Positions 36,663 through 43,565 of a stretch of 64,000 bases of DNA are shown here, piece after piece. The position numbers and the translations under genes were made by a program. The DNA comes from Anaerovibrio sp. RM50. GTDB lineage: Bacteria > Bacillota > Negativicutes > Selenomonadales > Selenomonadaceae. The notes under the pieces were generated by a model. That model did not search any database and was not told where the DNA came from. It saw only the letters and a program-made list of their open reading frames with translations. The stretch spans positions 1-64,000 of the forward strand of contig NZ_JHWV01000006.1 of NCBI RefSeq assembly GCF_000622005.1, read 5' to 3'. Every line of letters starts with the position of its first letter. Position 1 is the stretch's first letter.

Positions 36663-36821
36663 AAAACCTTGGTATTACAAGCTTTTCATTACCCCATAAT
36701 TTTATCACAAAAAGCCATATTTTGGCATAAAATAGGCATAATTTTCCCTTCAAAAGTGGTAAAAAAGTGGTAAAACTCAAACTCGTTTCCACTGACCCTT
36801 TTTCAGTAATACCAAGGCTTT
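36663..36821 (-). repeat. MITE-like element upstream of the phosphatase gene
   Basis: Terminal inverted repeats AAAACCTTGGTATTAC (36663-36678) and GTAATACCAAGGCTTT (36806-36821) match at 15 of 16 positions and enclose an AT-rich 127-bp body. The homologous stretch at 43289-43510 covers this element plus about 48 bases of its left flank including the phosphatase 5' codons. It lies where the phosphatase promoter should be. Confidence 0.65.
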
Positions 36822-36829
36822 GGTGTTTG

Positions 36830-36886
36830 TGATTGTACCTATTTGATTTGAAATCGGCCTTAAAACGCATCTGAGAGCGTCACAAT
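36830..36886 (-). repeat. RptB copy a (3'-side repeat)
   Basis: Directly behind the stop of the FAD oxidoreductase. The core TTTGATTTGAAATCGGCC plus TTAAAACGCATCT is shared with 38572, 46436 and 52442, always in the same orientation. GATTT/AAATC forms a small dyad. Confidence 0.7.
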
Positions 36887-36887
36887 T

Positions 36888-38414
36888 TTATCCTTCACTT
36901 ACATAGCTGCGCTCTGTGGCCGGTATTTTATCCCACTGTATGGCATTAACTTCCATATTATGTGCAAGTCCCCATGCAGCCGCAATACCAGCCGCTTCCC
37001 CCATGCTCATGCAGGTTGGTTGGATGCGGAAGGATGCCTGGGCGGCAAAGCTGCCACTGGCACAGCGGCCTACTACCAGCAGATTTGCAATTTCATTTGT
37101 CACCAATGCACGATATGGGATTTCATAATATTGTCCTTTTTCCAGCTTTTTAAATAGATCCAGCTTTACATCGTGGATATCAACTGGATAAGCTGTACGA
37201 CAGACAGCATCGGTGAAATGACGTGCATGCAGATAGTCTTCAACATCCATATAGTATTTGCCACGAATCCGCCAGGACTCACGGACGCCGATCATACTGG
37301 CTTCGCGGCTGATATAGGCCTTCTCAAAGCCAGGCAAATTTTGGATAAAGAATGATGCCAAATGGCGCATCATCCGGCGGCCAAAGCTCACTGCCTTACT
37401 GGCTGAAACCGCATCTGTTGAACTAAAGGACATCGGGGGCATTTCCGGACAGTTCATTGACATAACAGTTGGCTTGCCTGGAATGGTAAATGCCTGAATA
37501 TACAGAATGTCATCCTCAGTAAGTTCACCCTTTGCCACGCCTTCCTTGAAGAAATTTTCGCTCTTTTTCCATTTCGCAAATTCGAAGAAAGGTGGACGAT
37601 TTTCCTTTAAGGCATCATCTGCAAGTCCAAAAATATCCTTTCCATAGTCGTCATTTAAATCATTTCTAAAGAAGTGATACACTTTCCCCACATCAATGCC
37701 ACCCATTTCAAAACGCAGGCTCATGGGCTGATTGCGACCCGTTTTTTCCGAACCCTTTTCCGTCGGAACACCGGCAAATCGAGCCAACAGTGCATCCCCC
37801 GTACCATCTATGAAAACCTTGGCCTTGATCTTGGCAAGACCCTCAGCAGTCTGAACAACACATGCAGTGATTTTGCCGTCCTTGGTCACGGTCCCTACCA
37901 ATGAAGCATTATAAAGTATCTCTACACCGGCCTCCCCACACATTTCGTCATAGATGAGTGTGAGATATTCCGGTACATACTGTCCTTTTCCCCCACCATA
38001 ATAAGTATTCGTTTCTATACCCAAGTCAAGGGGGGCTCCCTGCTTTTCCATTCGTTTGTTCAAATCAGTAATGTAGGGGGTGTCACTGCCAGCAATAAAG
38101 GTTGGCATACATGGGAAAACACAACCCTGGGTCGCCAGACCACCAAGGGAAATCCCCCGCTCAACCAGCACTGTCTTTGCGCCCTTCCGTGCAGCACTTA
38201 TGGCAGCCGCAGTACCGGCAGCACCGCCTCCTACCACGCAAACATCCGCATTAAAGAATACAGGAAGCTCTGCCTTGTCAAAATCCAAGGAAGGCGTAAG
38301 AGACGCAGCAGCATGGACGGCATCAGTACTACTCAGTACTGTTCCTACAGCTGCCATTCCCATCAATTTCATAAAGTTACGACGTGACATAGGAATAGAA
38401 AATGATTTTTCCAT
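36888..38414 (-). CDS. Tat-exported FAD-dependent oxidoreductase
   Basis: A 508-residue protein. The N-terminus has a twin-arginine motif (SRRNFMKLMGMAAVG) and an Ala-rich cleavage region (VHAAAS), so it is exported folded, with FAD bound. The dinucleotide fold VVGGGAAGTAAAISAARKGAKT and GISLGGLATQG define the FAD_oxidored family; the C-terminal ARHFTDAVCRTAYP and SMGEAAGIAAA segments are usual for it. Substrate unknown; relatives often reduce or dehydrogenate small carbon substrates. The ATG at 38414 with AAAGGAG is preferred over the TTG just before it. Confidence 0.88.
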   Translation of the reverse strand: MEKSFSIPMSRRNFMKLMGMAAVGTVLSSTDAVHAAASLTPSLDFDKAELPVFFNADVCVVGGGAAGTAAAISAARKGAKTVLVERGISLGGLATQGCVFPCMPTFIAGSDTPYITDLNKRMEKQGAPLDLGIETNTYYGGGKGQYVPEYLTLIYDEMCGEAGVEILYNASLVGTVTKDGKITACVVQTAEGLAKIKAKVFIDGTGDALLARFAGVPTEKGSEKTGRNQPMSLRFEMGGIDVGKVYHFFRNDLNDDYGKDIFGLADDALKENRPPFFEFAKWKKSENFFKEGVAKGELTEDDILYIQAFTIPGKPTVMSMNCPEMPPMSFSSTDAVSASKAVSFGRRMMRHLASFFIQNLPGFEKAYISREASMIGVRESWRIRGKYYMDVEDYLHARHFTDAVCRTAYPVDIHDVKLDLFKKLEKGQYYEIPYRALVTNEIANLLVVGRCASGSFAAQASFRIQPTCMSMGEAAGIAAAWGLAHNMEVNAIQWDKIPATERSYVSEG

Positions 38415-38523
38415 CAAGAAACATCTCCTTTGTTAAAAACACCCGTTGCAATTGCTATTTTCCCACAATGACAATGAAACCATTGATGTTTATTTCAACA
38501 GAATAATGCTAATTTCCTGCAAA

Positions 38524-38560
38524 CTAAAATAGGCACCTTACTGGCAAGTTGCCTATTTAG
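38524..38560. terminator. Hairpin, probable bidirectional terminator or attenuator
   Basis: AAATAGGCA.CTT / AAG.TGCCTATTT stem with short loop, in the divergent gap between the FAD oxidoreductase and the nucleosidase gene. Its place upstream of both genes is unusual for a terminator. Confidence 0.5.
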
Positions 38561-38571
38561 TGGTATTTACT

Positions 38572-38604
38572 TATTTGATTTTAAATCGGCCTTAAAACGC
38601 ATCT
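38572..38604 (-). repeat. RptB copy b
   Basis: Same core as copy a with one change (GATTTTAAATC). It is the only copy not directly behind a stop codon, as it lies in a divergent gap. Confidence 0.65.
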
Positions 38605-38687
38605 TCAGAAGATAAATATTAAGTGTTACACTGAAATCGGCGTGGTCCAAATAACGGTACATAAATATGACTTGCTATGCAAAAACG

Positions 38688-38717
38688 TTGGTAAGAACTA
38701 CCACATAATGATATAAT
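38688..38717 (+). promoter_or_regulatory. Probable promoter of the nucleosidase gene
   Basis: TTGGTA, 18 bases, TATAAT; the start codon is 63 bases downstream. Confidence 0.5.
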
Positions 38718-38780
38718 TTTTCTGACGACGGAATAAGAATGCTAACGGATAAAATTGTTAATAGTAAGGTGAAGATATAT

Positions 38781-39614
38781 ATGAGAAAAGATTTTACCAG
38801 GTACATTGTAACGTTTATAATAGCTTTATTTGTAGTAGTAACACCACTTTTAACGGAAGCGTCACGCCCAATCCTTATAGAAGGGGCTATGGAATGTGAG
38901 ACTGATGTTCTCATAGAAAAACTACAGAATCCACAAGAACAGCGTATTGGAGGATGGCGTTTTATTAGTGGAGATTATGAGGGCATACCTTTGGTGGTGT
39001 CTGTCACATCAGTTGGTATGACAAACGCTGCAGCAGCCACGGTATTAGGGATTGAGACATATCATCCGTTTGCAGTTATTAATCAAGGAACTGCAGGGGG
39101 ACATGATCCTGCGCTTCATAGATTTGATATAGTTTTGGGCGCGGAAACTATTGATTTGAGTGCATGGGTTAGTAAACGTGAAAGTAACGGTGCAGATGGA
39201 CGACATATAAAGCTAAGACCTACTTACTATGATGAAAATGGTACAGAAAAACGAGTAATTGAGCTAAAAGCGGATTCAGAATTGCTAAAAGCAGCTGTTG
39301 ACGAAGGTAGAAATTATCAAGCTGGCAAAGTGGTCATAGGAAAGATTTCGAGCAGTAATAATTGGAATAGGCAAATTGATATGATCCGTTTTTACAACGA
39401 AAAATATGGTTCTTCTTGTGAAGAAATGGAAGCTCATGCAGCTGCACATATTTGCAAAAATTATAAGGTGCCATTCTTAGGAATTCGTATTATATCAAAT
39501 ACAGAAATTCACAATGAAGATTTTGACCCAGCTGCCGGAACATCTTGTCAACAATATGTTCTTGAAGTAGTAAAGTCTTATGCAAAAAATAAAGGAATAC
39601 GGACAGATGCATAA
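38781..39614 (+). CDS. Exported MTA/SAH nucleosidase-like phosphorylase-superfamily protein
   Basis: A 277-residue protein. The N-terminal hydrophobic stretch YIVTFIIALFVVVTPLLTEA is a signal peptide or anchor. The rest is the purine/uridine phosphorylase fold: VTSVGMTNAAAATVLGI, INQGTAGGHDP, EEMEAHAAAHICKNYKVPFLGIRIISN, with the Glu-Met-Glu nucleoside contact and a late Asn/Asp region. Cytosolic MTAN enzymes are usual; an exported version suggests salvage of extracellular nucleosides. The ATG at 38781 follows AAGGTGAAG; an upstream ATG at 38739 would push the signal peptide inward. Confidence 0.8.
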   Translation: MRKDFTRYIVTFIIALFVVVTPLLTEASRPILIEGAMECETDVLIEKLQNPQEQRIGGWRFISGDYEGIPLVVSVTSVGMTNAAAATVLGIETYHPFAVINQGTAGGHDPALHRFDIVLGAETIDLSAWVSKRESNGADGRHIKLRPTYYDENGTEKRVIELKADSELLKAAVDEGRNYQAGKVVIGKISSSNNWNRQIDMIRFYNEKYGSSCEEMEAHAAAHICKNYKVPFLGIRIISNTEIHNEDFDPAAGTSCQQYVLEVVKSYAKNKGIRTDA

Positions 39615-39619
39615 AACTA

Positions 39620-39670
39620 AAGCCCTATTCAGCTGGCATTAATTTGCCTCCCGAATAGGGCTTAAATTTT
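39620..39670 (+). terminator. Terminator of the nucleosidase gene
   Basis: AAGCCCTATTC / GAATAGGGCTT perfect stem with a long loop, then AAATTTT. Confidence 0.75.
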
Positions 39671-39705
39671 ACATTTTTTGCTCTCAACCAAACTTAACGG
39701 CGATG

Positions 39706-39876
39706 CTATACCATTTCTGTTGCAATTTTTGATTGAGCATCAGGGTTAGTCATAGCTTGTAATTGTTCCTCATCATCCTGTTTGAGTCCCTTTATAGTTT
39801 CAGTGGAAATCACTGTCGGATTTTTTTCCGGACGGGTTGCAGGGGTTTTACTCGGGGATATTATGGAAGGGGACAT
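39706..39876 (-). CDS. 56-residue ORF beginning inside an RptA fragment
   Basis: MSPSIISPSKTPATRPEKNP then a charged, helical-looking end with LKQDDEEQLQAMTNPDAQ and ATEMV. Its ATG and first codons come from the RptA piece (GATGTCCCC). Just upstream on the same strand is MKKVMAVLLSAKECFG, a signal-peptide-like fragment that stops at TGA, so this may be a broken secreted-protein gene. Unknown family. The rest of the gap 39671-40012 holds only a TA microsatellite at ~39984-40000. Confidence 0.3.
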   Translation of the reverse strand: MSPSIISPSKTPATRPEKNPTVISTETIKGLKQDDEEQLQAMTNPDAQSKIATEMV

Positions 39877-39897
39877 CTTAAAGCTCGTTATTAATTT
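39865..39897 (-). repeat. RptA fragment (first 33 bases)
   Basis: The reverse complement matches copy 1 and its left flank (701-738 region) exactly for 33 bases through AACGAGCTTTAAGATGTCCC and then stops. The partner half AGCTCGTT and the second domain are missing. Confidence 0.7.
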
Positions 39898-40012
39898 TCA
39901 CCCAAAACACTCCTTAGCTGATAACAAAACTGCCATAACTTTTTTCATTATTACCATCCGCCTTTCTGAAGTGGTTGGTTGATATATATATATATATTGT
40001 GAGGTAAAGAAA

Positions 40013-40951
40013 TCATATTGTTGACAAAAAATCGAAAATATTTTTCCAATAGGTTTCACTGTCTGTTGTCATAGAATCGCCATGTCCCGCGCCTTCTATA
40101 ATAATTTTTTTCTTTTTGCTCCTGCAGGAATCATATAATCTATCCATCATACTTGGTGGAATAAGCTTGTCAGCAGAACCATGTATAAACAGCACCGGGG
40201 CCTTTATACGGTCTATCACGCGTATAGGTGCCGCATCGGAAACCTTAACCCCTGTCTTTAATCCACTTACCACATCAACACATGGCATAATAGGATATTC
40301 CGGCAGATCAAAAATAACACCTAATTGGTTGGAAAACATTTCATAAGCGCTTGTATAACCACAATCCTCGATAACAGCAGTAATTCCTGTTATATCATCT
40401 CTGGCAGCTGCCATCAAAACTGTGGCTGCTCCCATAGATACACCATGAAGCACTATCTGGGCATCAGGGTATTGGGCTTTGATCCTGTTCGCCCAAATAG
40501 CTATTTCCTCACCTTCCTTAACACCCATTGTAATATATTGCCCCTCGCTTTTGCCGGAGGCACAAAGATCTGGCGTCAATACCTGATAACCATGCTCAAG
40601 ATATACTTCCGCATAATCGCCGGTATATCGTTGGTCCCTGCCATAGCCATGAACTAAAATTGCCCAACGCCTGCCAGGATTGTCAGGAATATAATGAGTC
40701 GCCGCCAAATGCCTGCCATCAGATGAAGTGGCAGTCCATTCTTCATTTTTATACTTAGACTGCGCTGGAATAGTTCGGTTTTTGTCATGTATGTTCAAGC
40801 AAGCCGCTGGTGGAGCCAACGGGTCAGTGTCGTTGCCACGTTTTAAAGCAAAATTAACAAAATACGTCCCTATTGCATATCCCAGGACCATAATTATTGC
40901 TATGAGCCCAACGATAAGGGAAGCTATCACGCCTTTTTTTTTCATATACAT
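40013..40951 (-). CDS. Alpha/beta hydrolase with N-terminal membrane anchor
   Basis: A 312-residue protein. One hydrophobic segment (~8-30) anchors it; the catalytic domain probably faces outward. Oxyanion region LVHGYGRD, nucleophile Ser in LHGVSMGAA, Asp in FIHGSADKLIP and His in GAGHGDS complete the triad. Similar to BAAT/peptidase S9-like hydrolases of unspecified substrate. Three start codons crowd together (TTG, ATG 40951, ATG 40945) and ribosome-site support is weak. A run of nine A follows the last one, coding Lys-Lys-Lys. Confidence 0.85.
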   Translation of the reverse strand: MYMKKKGVIASLIVGLIAIIMVLGYAIGTYFVNFALKRGNDTDPLAPPAACLNIHDKNRTIPAQSKYKNEEWTATSSDGRHLAATHYIPDNPGRRWAILVHGYGRDQRYTGDYAEVYLEHGYQVLTPDLCASGKSEGQYITMGVKEGEEIAIWANRIKAQYPDAQIVLHGVSMGAATVLMAAARDDITGITAVIEDCGYTSAYEMFSNQLGVIFDLPEYPIMPCVDVVSGLKTGVKVSDAAPIRVIDRIKAPVLFIHGSADKLIPPSMMDRLYDSCRSKKKKIIIEGAGHGDSMTTDSETYWKNIFDFLSTI

Positions 40952-41000
40952 CAACTCACTTTATTAGTAAAACCTTAATTTACTGAACCGCCATCATGTT

Positions 41001-41345
41001 TCAGTCAGTCTTGCAAATACTTACTACAAACCGATATTTCCCTTTCCCTAGGCCACGAACATTTTCAATCAACCCCAGTTCCAACATTTTCTTTATTAAG
41101 GCGGAAGCAGGGCTTGGTGTGATCGCCAATGCTTTTATCACATCAGTACGTCCAAATATTCTTTCCTTACCAAAGGCATCATATAGAGCCATAATGTTGT
41201 TCCTTGTCCTGGCAGTACATTTTGCCTCAGCCAGCAAAGCCAATATCCTGTTTTTCCCATCAATGTCCTGTTGAATGTCCTGTTTTGATGGTGAAGTACC
41301 GTATTCAAAGAAGTTTTGCTGTTTAGGTTGCTCTTGTGGAAAACT
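41001..41345 (-). pseudogene. C-terminal remnant of a Fic-family protein
   Basis: The open frame runs from a stop at ~41346 to 41001 with no ATG start and no ribosome site. Its end is a winged-helix module (TARTRNNIMALYDAFGKERI, LGLIENVRGLGKGKYRFV) like the tail of Fic/DUF4172 AMPylators. The catalytic Fic motif is absent, so it is a truncated gene. Confidence 0.55.
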
Positions 41346-41478
41346 CCCTTATTTGGGGTGCTTAAAACCAGGCTGGATAGATATATATTTCATGTGGCTC
41401 AGCCTTCTCCCAGACTATCGGCAATCCAGTCCATAGCCTGGGAGAAGTTTTTCAGCGTCATGGCAAACTGACTACCGC

Positions 41479-42429
41479 TTATTCGAGCGTTATAAGCCAT
41501 AAAATTTTCTCGTTCTTAAGATTGTCCAGACGTTTCAGCTGTACTTTGTTCAACCCTTTTTCACTGTAGAGCTTTGTAGGTTCGCTGAACAGAGGAATCT
41601 GCTGTGCTTTAAGGCCCTGAGCCGTGATGAACTTCTGTACTTCCACATCACTTGCAAATAACTTCTGGTCAAAGTTTGCCCCAGCGATATCCTCATAAAC
41701 TCTGGCCGATTCACGATATACTTCCCGGGCATTTTTTTCATCATAAACCACTTTCGAGGCATCCATGACAAAATCACGGGCAGAAAAATCAGAGGTAACA
41801 AAGCAGCCGCCATGCTTTTTCAGTACAGCCTTAATGTTTTGCAAAACACTGGCCTGCTGTTCATAGGTAAGATACATCATCAGACCGTCCATGGCAATAC
41901 AGATAGGCCCTTCCATTTTATCGGCAGCTGCAAGCATTTGCTGCTTGTCCGTCGCGTCAACAACCTCGTAGGCTGCCAGTTTCAGCTCAGCAGGTTTCAG
42001 ACATTTTTGCAGATAACCGTTGCCGGTAACTGCCACAGCCGGGAACTCTGCCCAGATATACTTCACCCCATGTCTGGCCATATACAGTCCTCGGCTCGAA
42101 AAACCGCAGGCGATATCCATAACATTTTTATACCCTTTCTGCTGCACATACTGATTGATAGCAGCATAGCGCATTTCATGATACAGCATATTCACAGGAC
42201 GCAGGGTATAGAAATTCTTGATTTTCCCCGTAAATAAAAGATGCGTCTTGCCCGTAGCATTCGCATATTCCGCAGCCTCCGGCACCCCGGACTCACGCAG
42301 CCAGAACAGAGACGTATAAGCCGTATAAGAAACCGGCTCAAACTCCGCCGCCCAGCTTTTGCCGCTTAACATTAGAAATAATCCCAATATCATTACAGCA
42401 AGCCATCTAATTGGCAGTATTTTGTTCAT
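41479..42429 (-). CDS. Exported class I SAM methyltransferase-like protein
   Basis: A 316-residue protein. Signal peptide MNKILPIRWLAVMILGLFLM to GKSWA, which is odd because SAM is cytosolic. The body resembles the leucine carboxyl methyltransferase/TcmP branch: VMDIACGFSSRGLYMA for the SAM loop, YEVVDATD, AMDGLMMYL and FVTSDFSA. The ATG at 42429 (AAAGGTG nine bases before) is preferred to 42447. Possibly the signal region is an uncleaved anchor with the domain inside. The 97 bases downstream hold an inverted repeat (CTTCTCCCAG/CTGGGAGAAG) in a short gene-like fragment. Confidence 0.75.
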   Translation of the reverse strand: MNKILPIRWLAVMILGLFLMLSGKSWAAEFEPVSYTAYTSLFWLRESGVPEAAEYANATGKTHLLFTGKIKNFYTLRPVNMLYHEMRYAAINQYVQQKGYKNVMDIACGFSSRGLYMARHGVKYIWAEFPAVAVTGNGYLQKCLKPAELKLAAYEVVDATDKQQMLAAADKMEGPICIAMDGLMMYLTYEQQASVLQNIKAVLKKHGGCFVTSDFSARDFVMDASKVVYDEKNAREVYRESARVYEDIAGANFDQKLFASDVEVQKFITAQGLKAQQIPLFSEPTKLYSEKGLNKVQLKRLDNLKNEKILWLITLE

Positions 42430-42627
42430 GTTTAATACACCTTTCATTTTTTGTAGCTAAACACTATTTACGATAATTCGCCCCCTAATAAGAAATCCTG
42501 CCCCAACTTTGCAAGGAAACAAAATCACCTATATAAATTGCAGTTTGATGGTTGAACGAGAGGGTAATAATGGTGAATCGTTCAATAATAAGGCATTCTT
42601 ATTCGCGTCTGATATGGATTTGTATAC

Positions 42628-42652
42628 TGCCTTGGCACACAAAAAGTATATT
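42628..42652 (-). pseudogene. Tiny fragment of the LMW phosphatase 5' end
   Basis: TGCC-TGGCACACAAAAAG plus TATATT matches codons 2-10 of the phosphatase gene (36615-36640) at 24 of 25 positions. It has no flanking similarity. Confidence 0.4.
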
Positions 42653-42711
42653 TCATTATGTAATTGATATTTTGCTGGAACACCCGGAACATCTGGAACA
42701 ATCCAGGACAA

Positions 42712-42756
42712 TCAGATTAAAGCATTCTTCTTGCCAATCTCTTTAACTTGCTCGAC
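42712..42756 (-). pseudogene. Remnant of an Rpn nuclease C-terminus
   Basis: Immediately behind and in frame with the stop of the HTH gene it reads VEQVKEIGKKNALI then stop, almost the exact last residues of the Rpn gene at 46472 (VEQVKEIGKKNALL). Only the tail is left. Confidence 0.6.
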
Positions 42757-43038
42757 TCAGCTACGCGGCTCGAAAGAGATTCTTAAATTCATATTTAACC
42801 CTTCTGCTAACCGCTGCAGGAGTTTGATGCTTGGATTTCTGCTACCATTTTCAATGCGACTAATTTCAGTCTGTGCGATACCAGTTCTCTCCGCCAACTC
42901 TTTTTGAGTAAGATTGGAAGCTGTACGAGCATCAATTATAGCACGCATAATTTCAAATTCTGGTTGTAATTCTTCATAGGCCTTTTTAAAACCTGGCTCT
43001 TTTAGTTTTTCTTCCTTATATTGAGCTAGTGTCTTCAT
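42757..43038 (-). CDS. XRE-family antitoxin (HigA-like)
   Basis: A 93-residue protein with an N-terminal extension and an HTH_3 domain (NLTQKELAERTGIAQTEISRIENGSRNPSIKLLQRLAEGLN). This layout is typical of HigA partners of Gp49/HigB toxins, and the tail of such a toxin lies immediately upstream with GTGA overlap. Since the toxin is cut off, this is an orphan antitoxin. The ATG at 43038 with AGGGGTGAGG is preferred to the GTG at 43047. The last codons fuse into an Rpn remnant. Confidence 0.85.
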   Translation of the reverse strand: MKTLAQYKEEKLKEPGFKKAYEELQPEFEIMRAIIDARTASNLTQKELAERTGIAQTEISRIENGSRNPSIKLLQRLAEGLNMNLRISFEPRS

Positions 43039-43043
43039 TATCC

Positions 43044-43157
43044 TCACCCCTGTCGCTTTAAGTAATCATCACGGTATTTTTGGGCTAAAGATAACTCTTT
43101 AGCTGGTATTTTTTGAGTTTTCTTCACAAACCCATTTGTGAAGATGATAGTCAAATA
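43044..43157 (-). pseudogene. C-terminal remnant of a HigB/Gp49-type toxin
   Basis: From ~43157 it reads IIFTNGFVKKTQKIPAKEL and LAQKYRDDYLKRQG to TGA, the standard toxin tail just before its antitoxin. An in-frame TAA lies directly upstream and the catalytic N-terminal part is gone. Confidence 0.65.
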
Positions 43158-43288
43158 TTACTATCTTAATAATTTTTTGCTGAGGCTCTCAATAACTTAT
43201 CCATAAAAAATTGTAAAAAAGTTGTAAATGTTAGTCTGTTATTGACAAAAGGCTTGAAATACCAGTCTTTTAAGGGGGCAAGTTCGTC

Positions 43289-43510
43289 TGCCGTGGCATA
43301 CAAATAATATATTGGTCATTTCTTCAAACCCCTTTAAAACCTTGATTTTACTAGCTTTGTAAAAATTTCACTACCACATAATTTTATCACAAAAAGCTAT
43401 ATTTTGGCATAAAATAGGCATAGTTTTCCCTTCAAAAGTGGTAAAAAATTGGTAAAACTCAAACTCGTTTCCACTGACCCTTTTTCAGTAATACCAAGGC
43501 TTTGGTGTTT
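43289..43510 (-). repeat. Second copy of the phosphatase 5' end plus MITE-like element
   Basis: Homologous to 36615-36828 in the same orientation. It includes degenerate codons 1-10 of the phosphatase (MTNILFVCHG then unrelated sequence), the body TTATCACAAAAAGC and the right inverted repeat. The left inverted repeat is diverged. It brackets, with the first copy, a 6.7-kb block. The rest of 43158-43288 holds nothing recognisable. Confidence 0.7.
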
Positions 43511-43530
43511 TCACTACCAGTAAATGTTAA

Positions 43531-43558
43531 AAAAATTGGGACTGCCGAAGCAGCCCCT
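43531..43558 (-). terminator. Terminator of the first adhesin autotransporter
   Basis: On the minus strand GGGGCTGC-TTCG-GCAGTCCC then a T-rich run, 8 bases behind the stop. The same hairpin ends the paralogous gene at 47576. Confidence 0.85.
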
Positions 43559-43565
43559 TATTATC

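Noticed and set aside
36661-36870. 69-codon ORF on the minus strand upstream of the phosphatase
   Set aside because: It covers the MITE-like element and RptB, has no ribosome site and no protein-like composition.
39984-40000. TA dinucleotide run as a possible regulatory microsatellite
   Set aside because: It lies between gene ends rather than in a promoter spacing context, and such runs are frequent in AT-rich intergenic DNA.
40930-40945. A9 tract at the start of the alpha/beta hydrolase as a phase-variation site
   Set aside because: It encodes ordinary Lys codons after the start in an AT-rich genome; shorter and less telling than the G10 tract, with no duplicate to compare.
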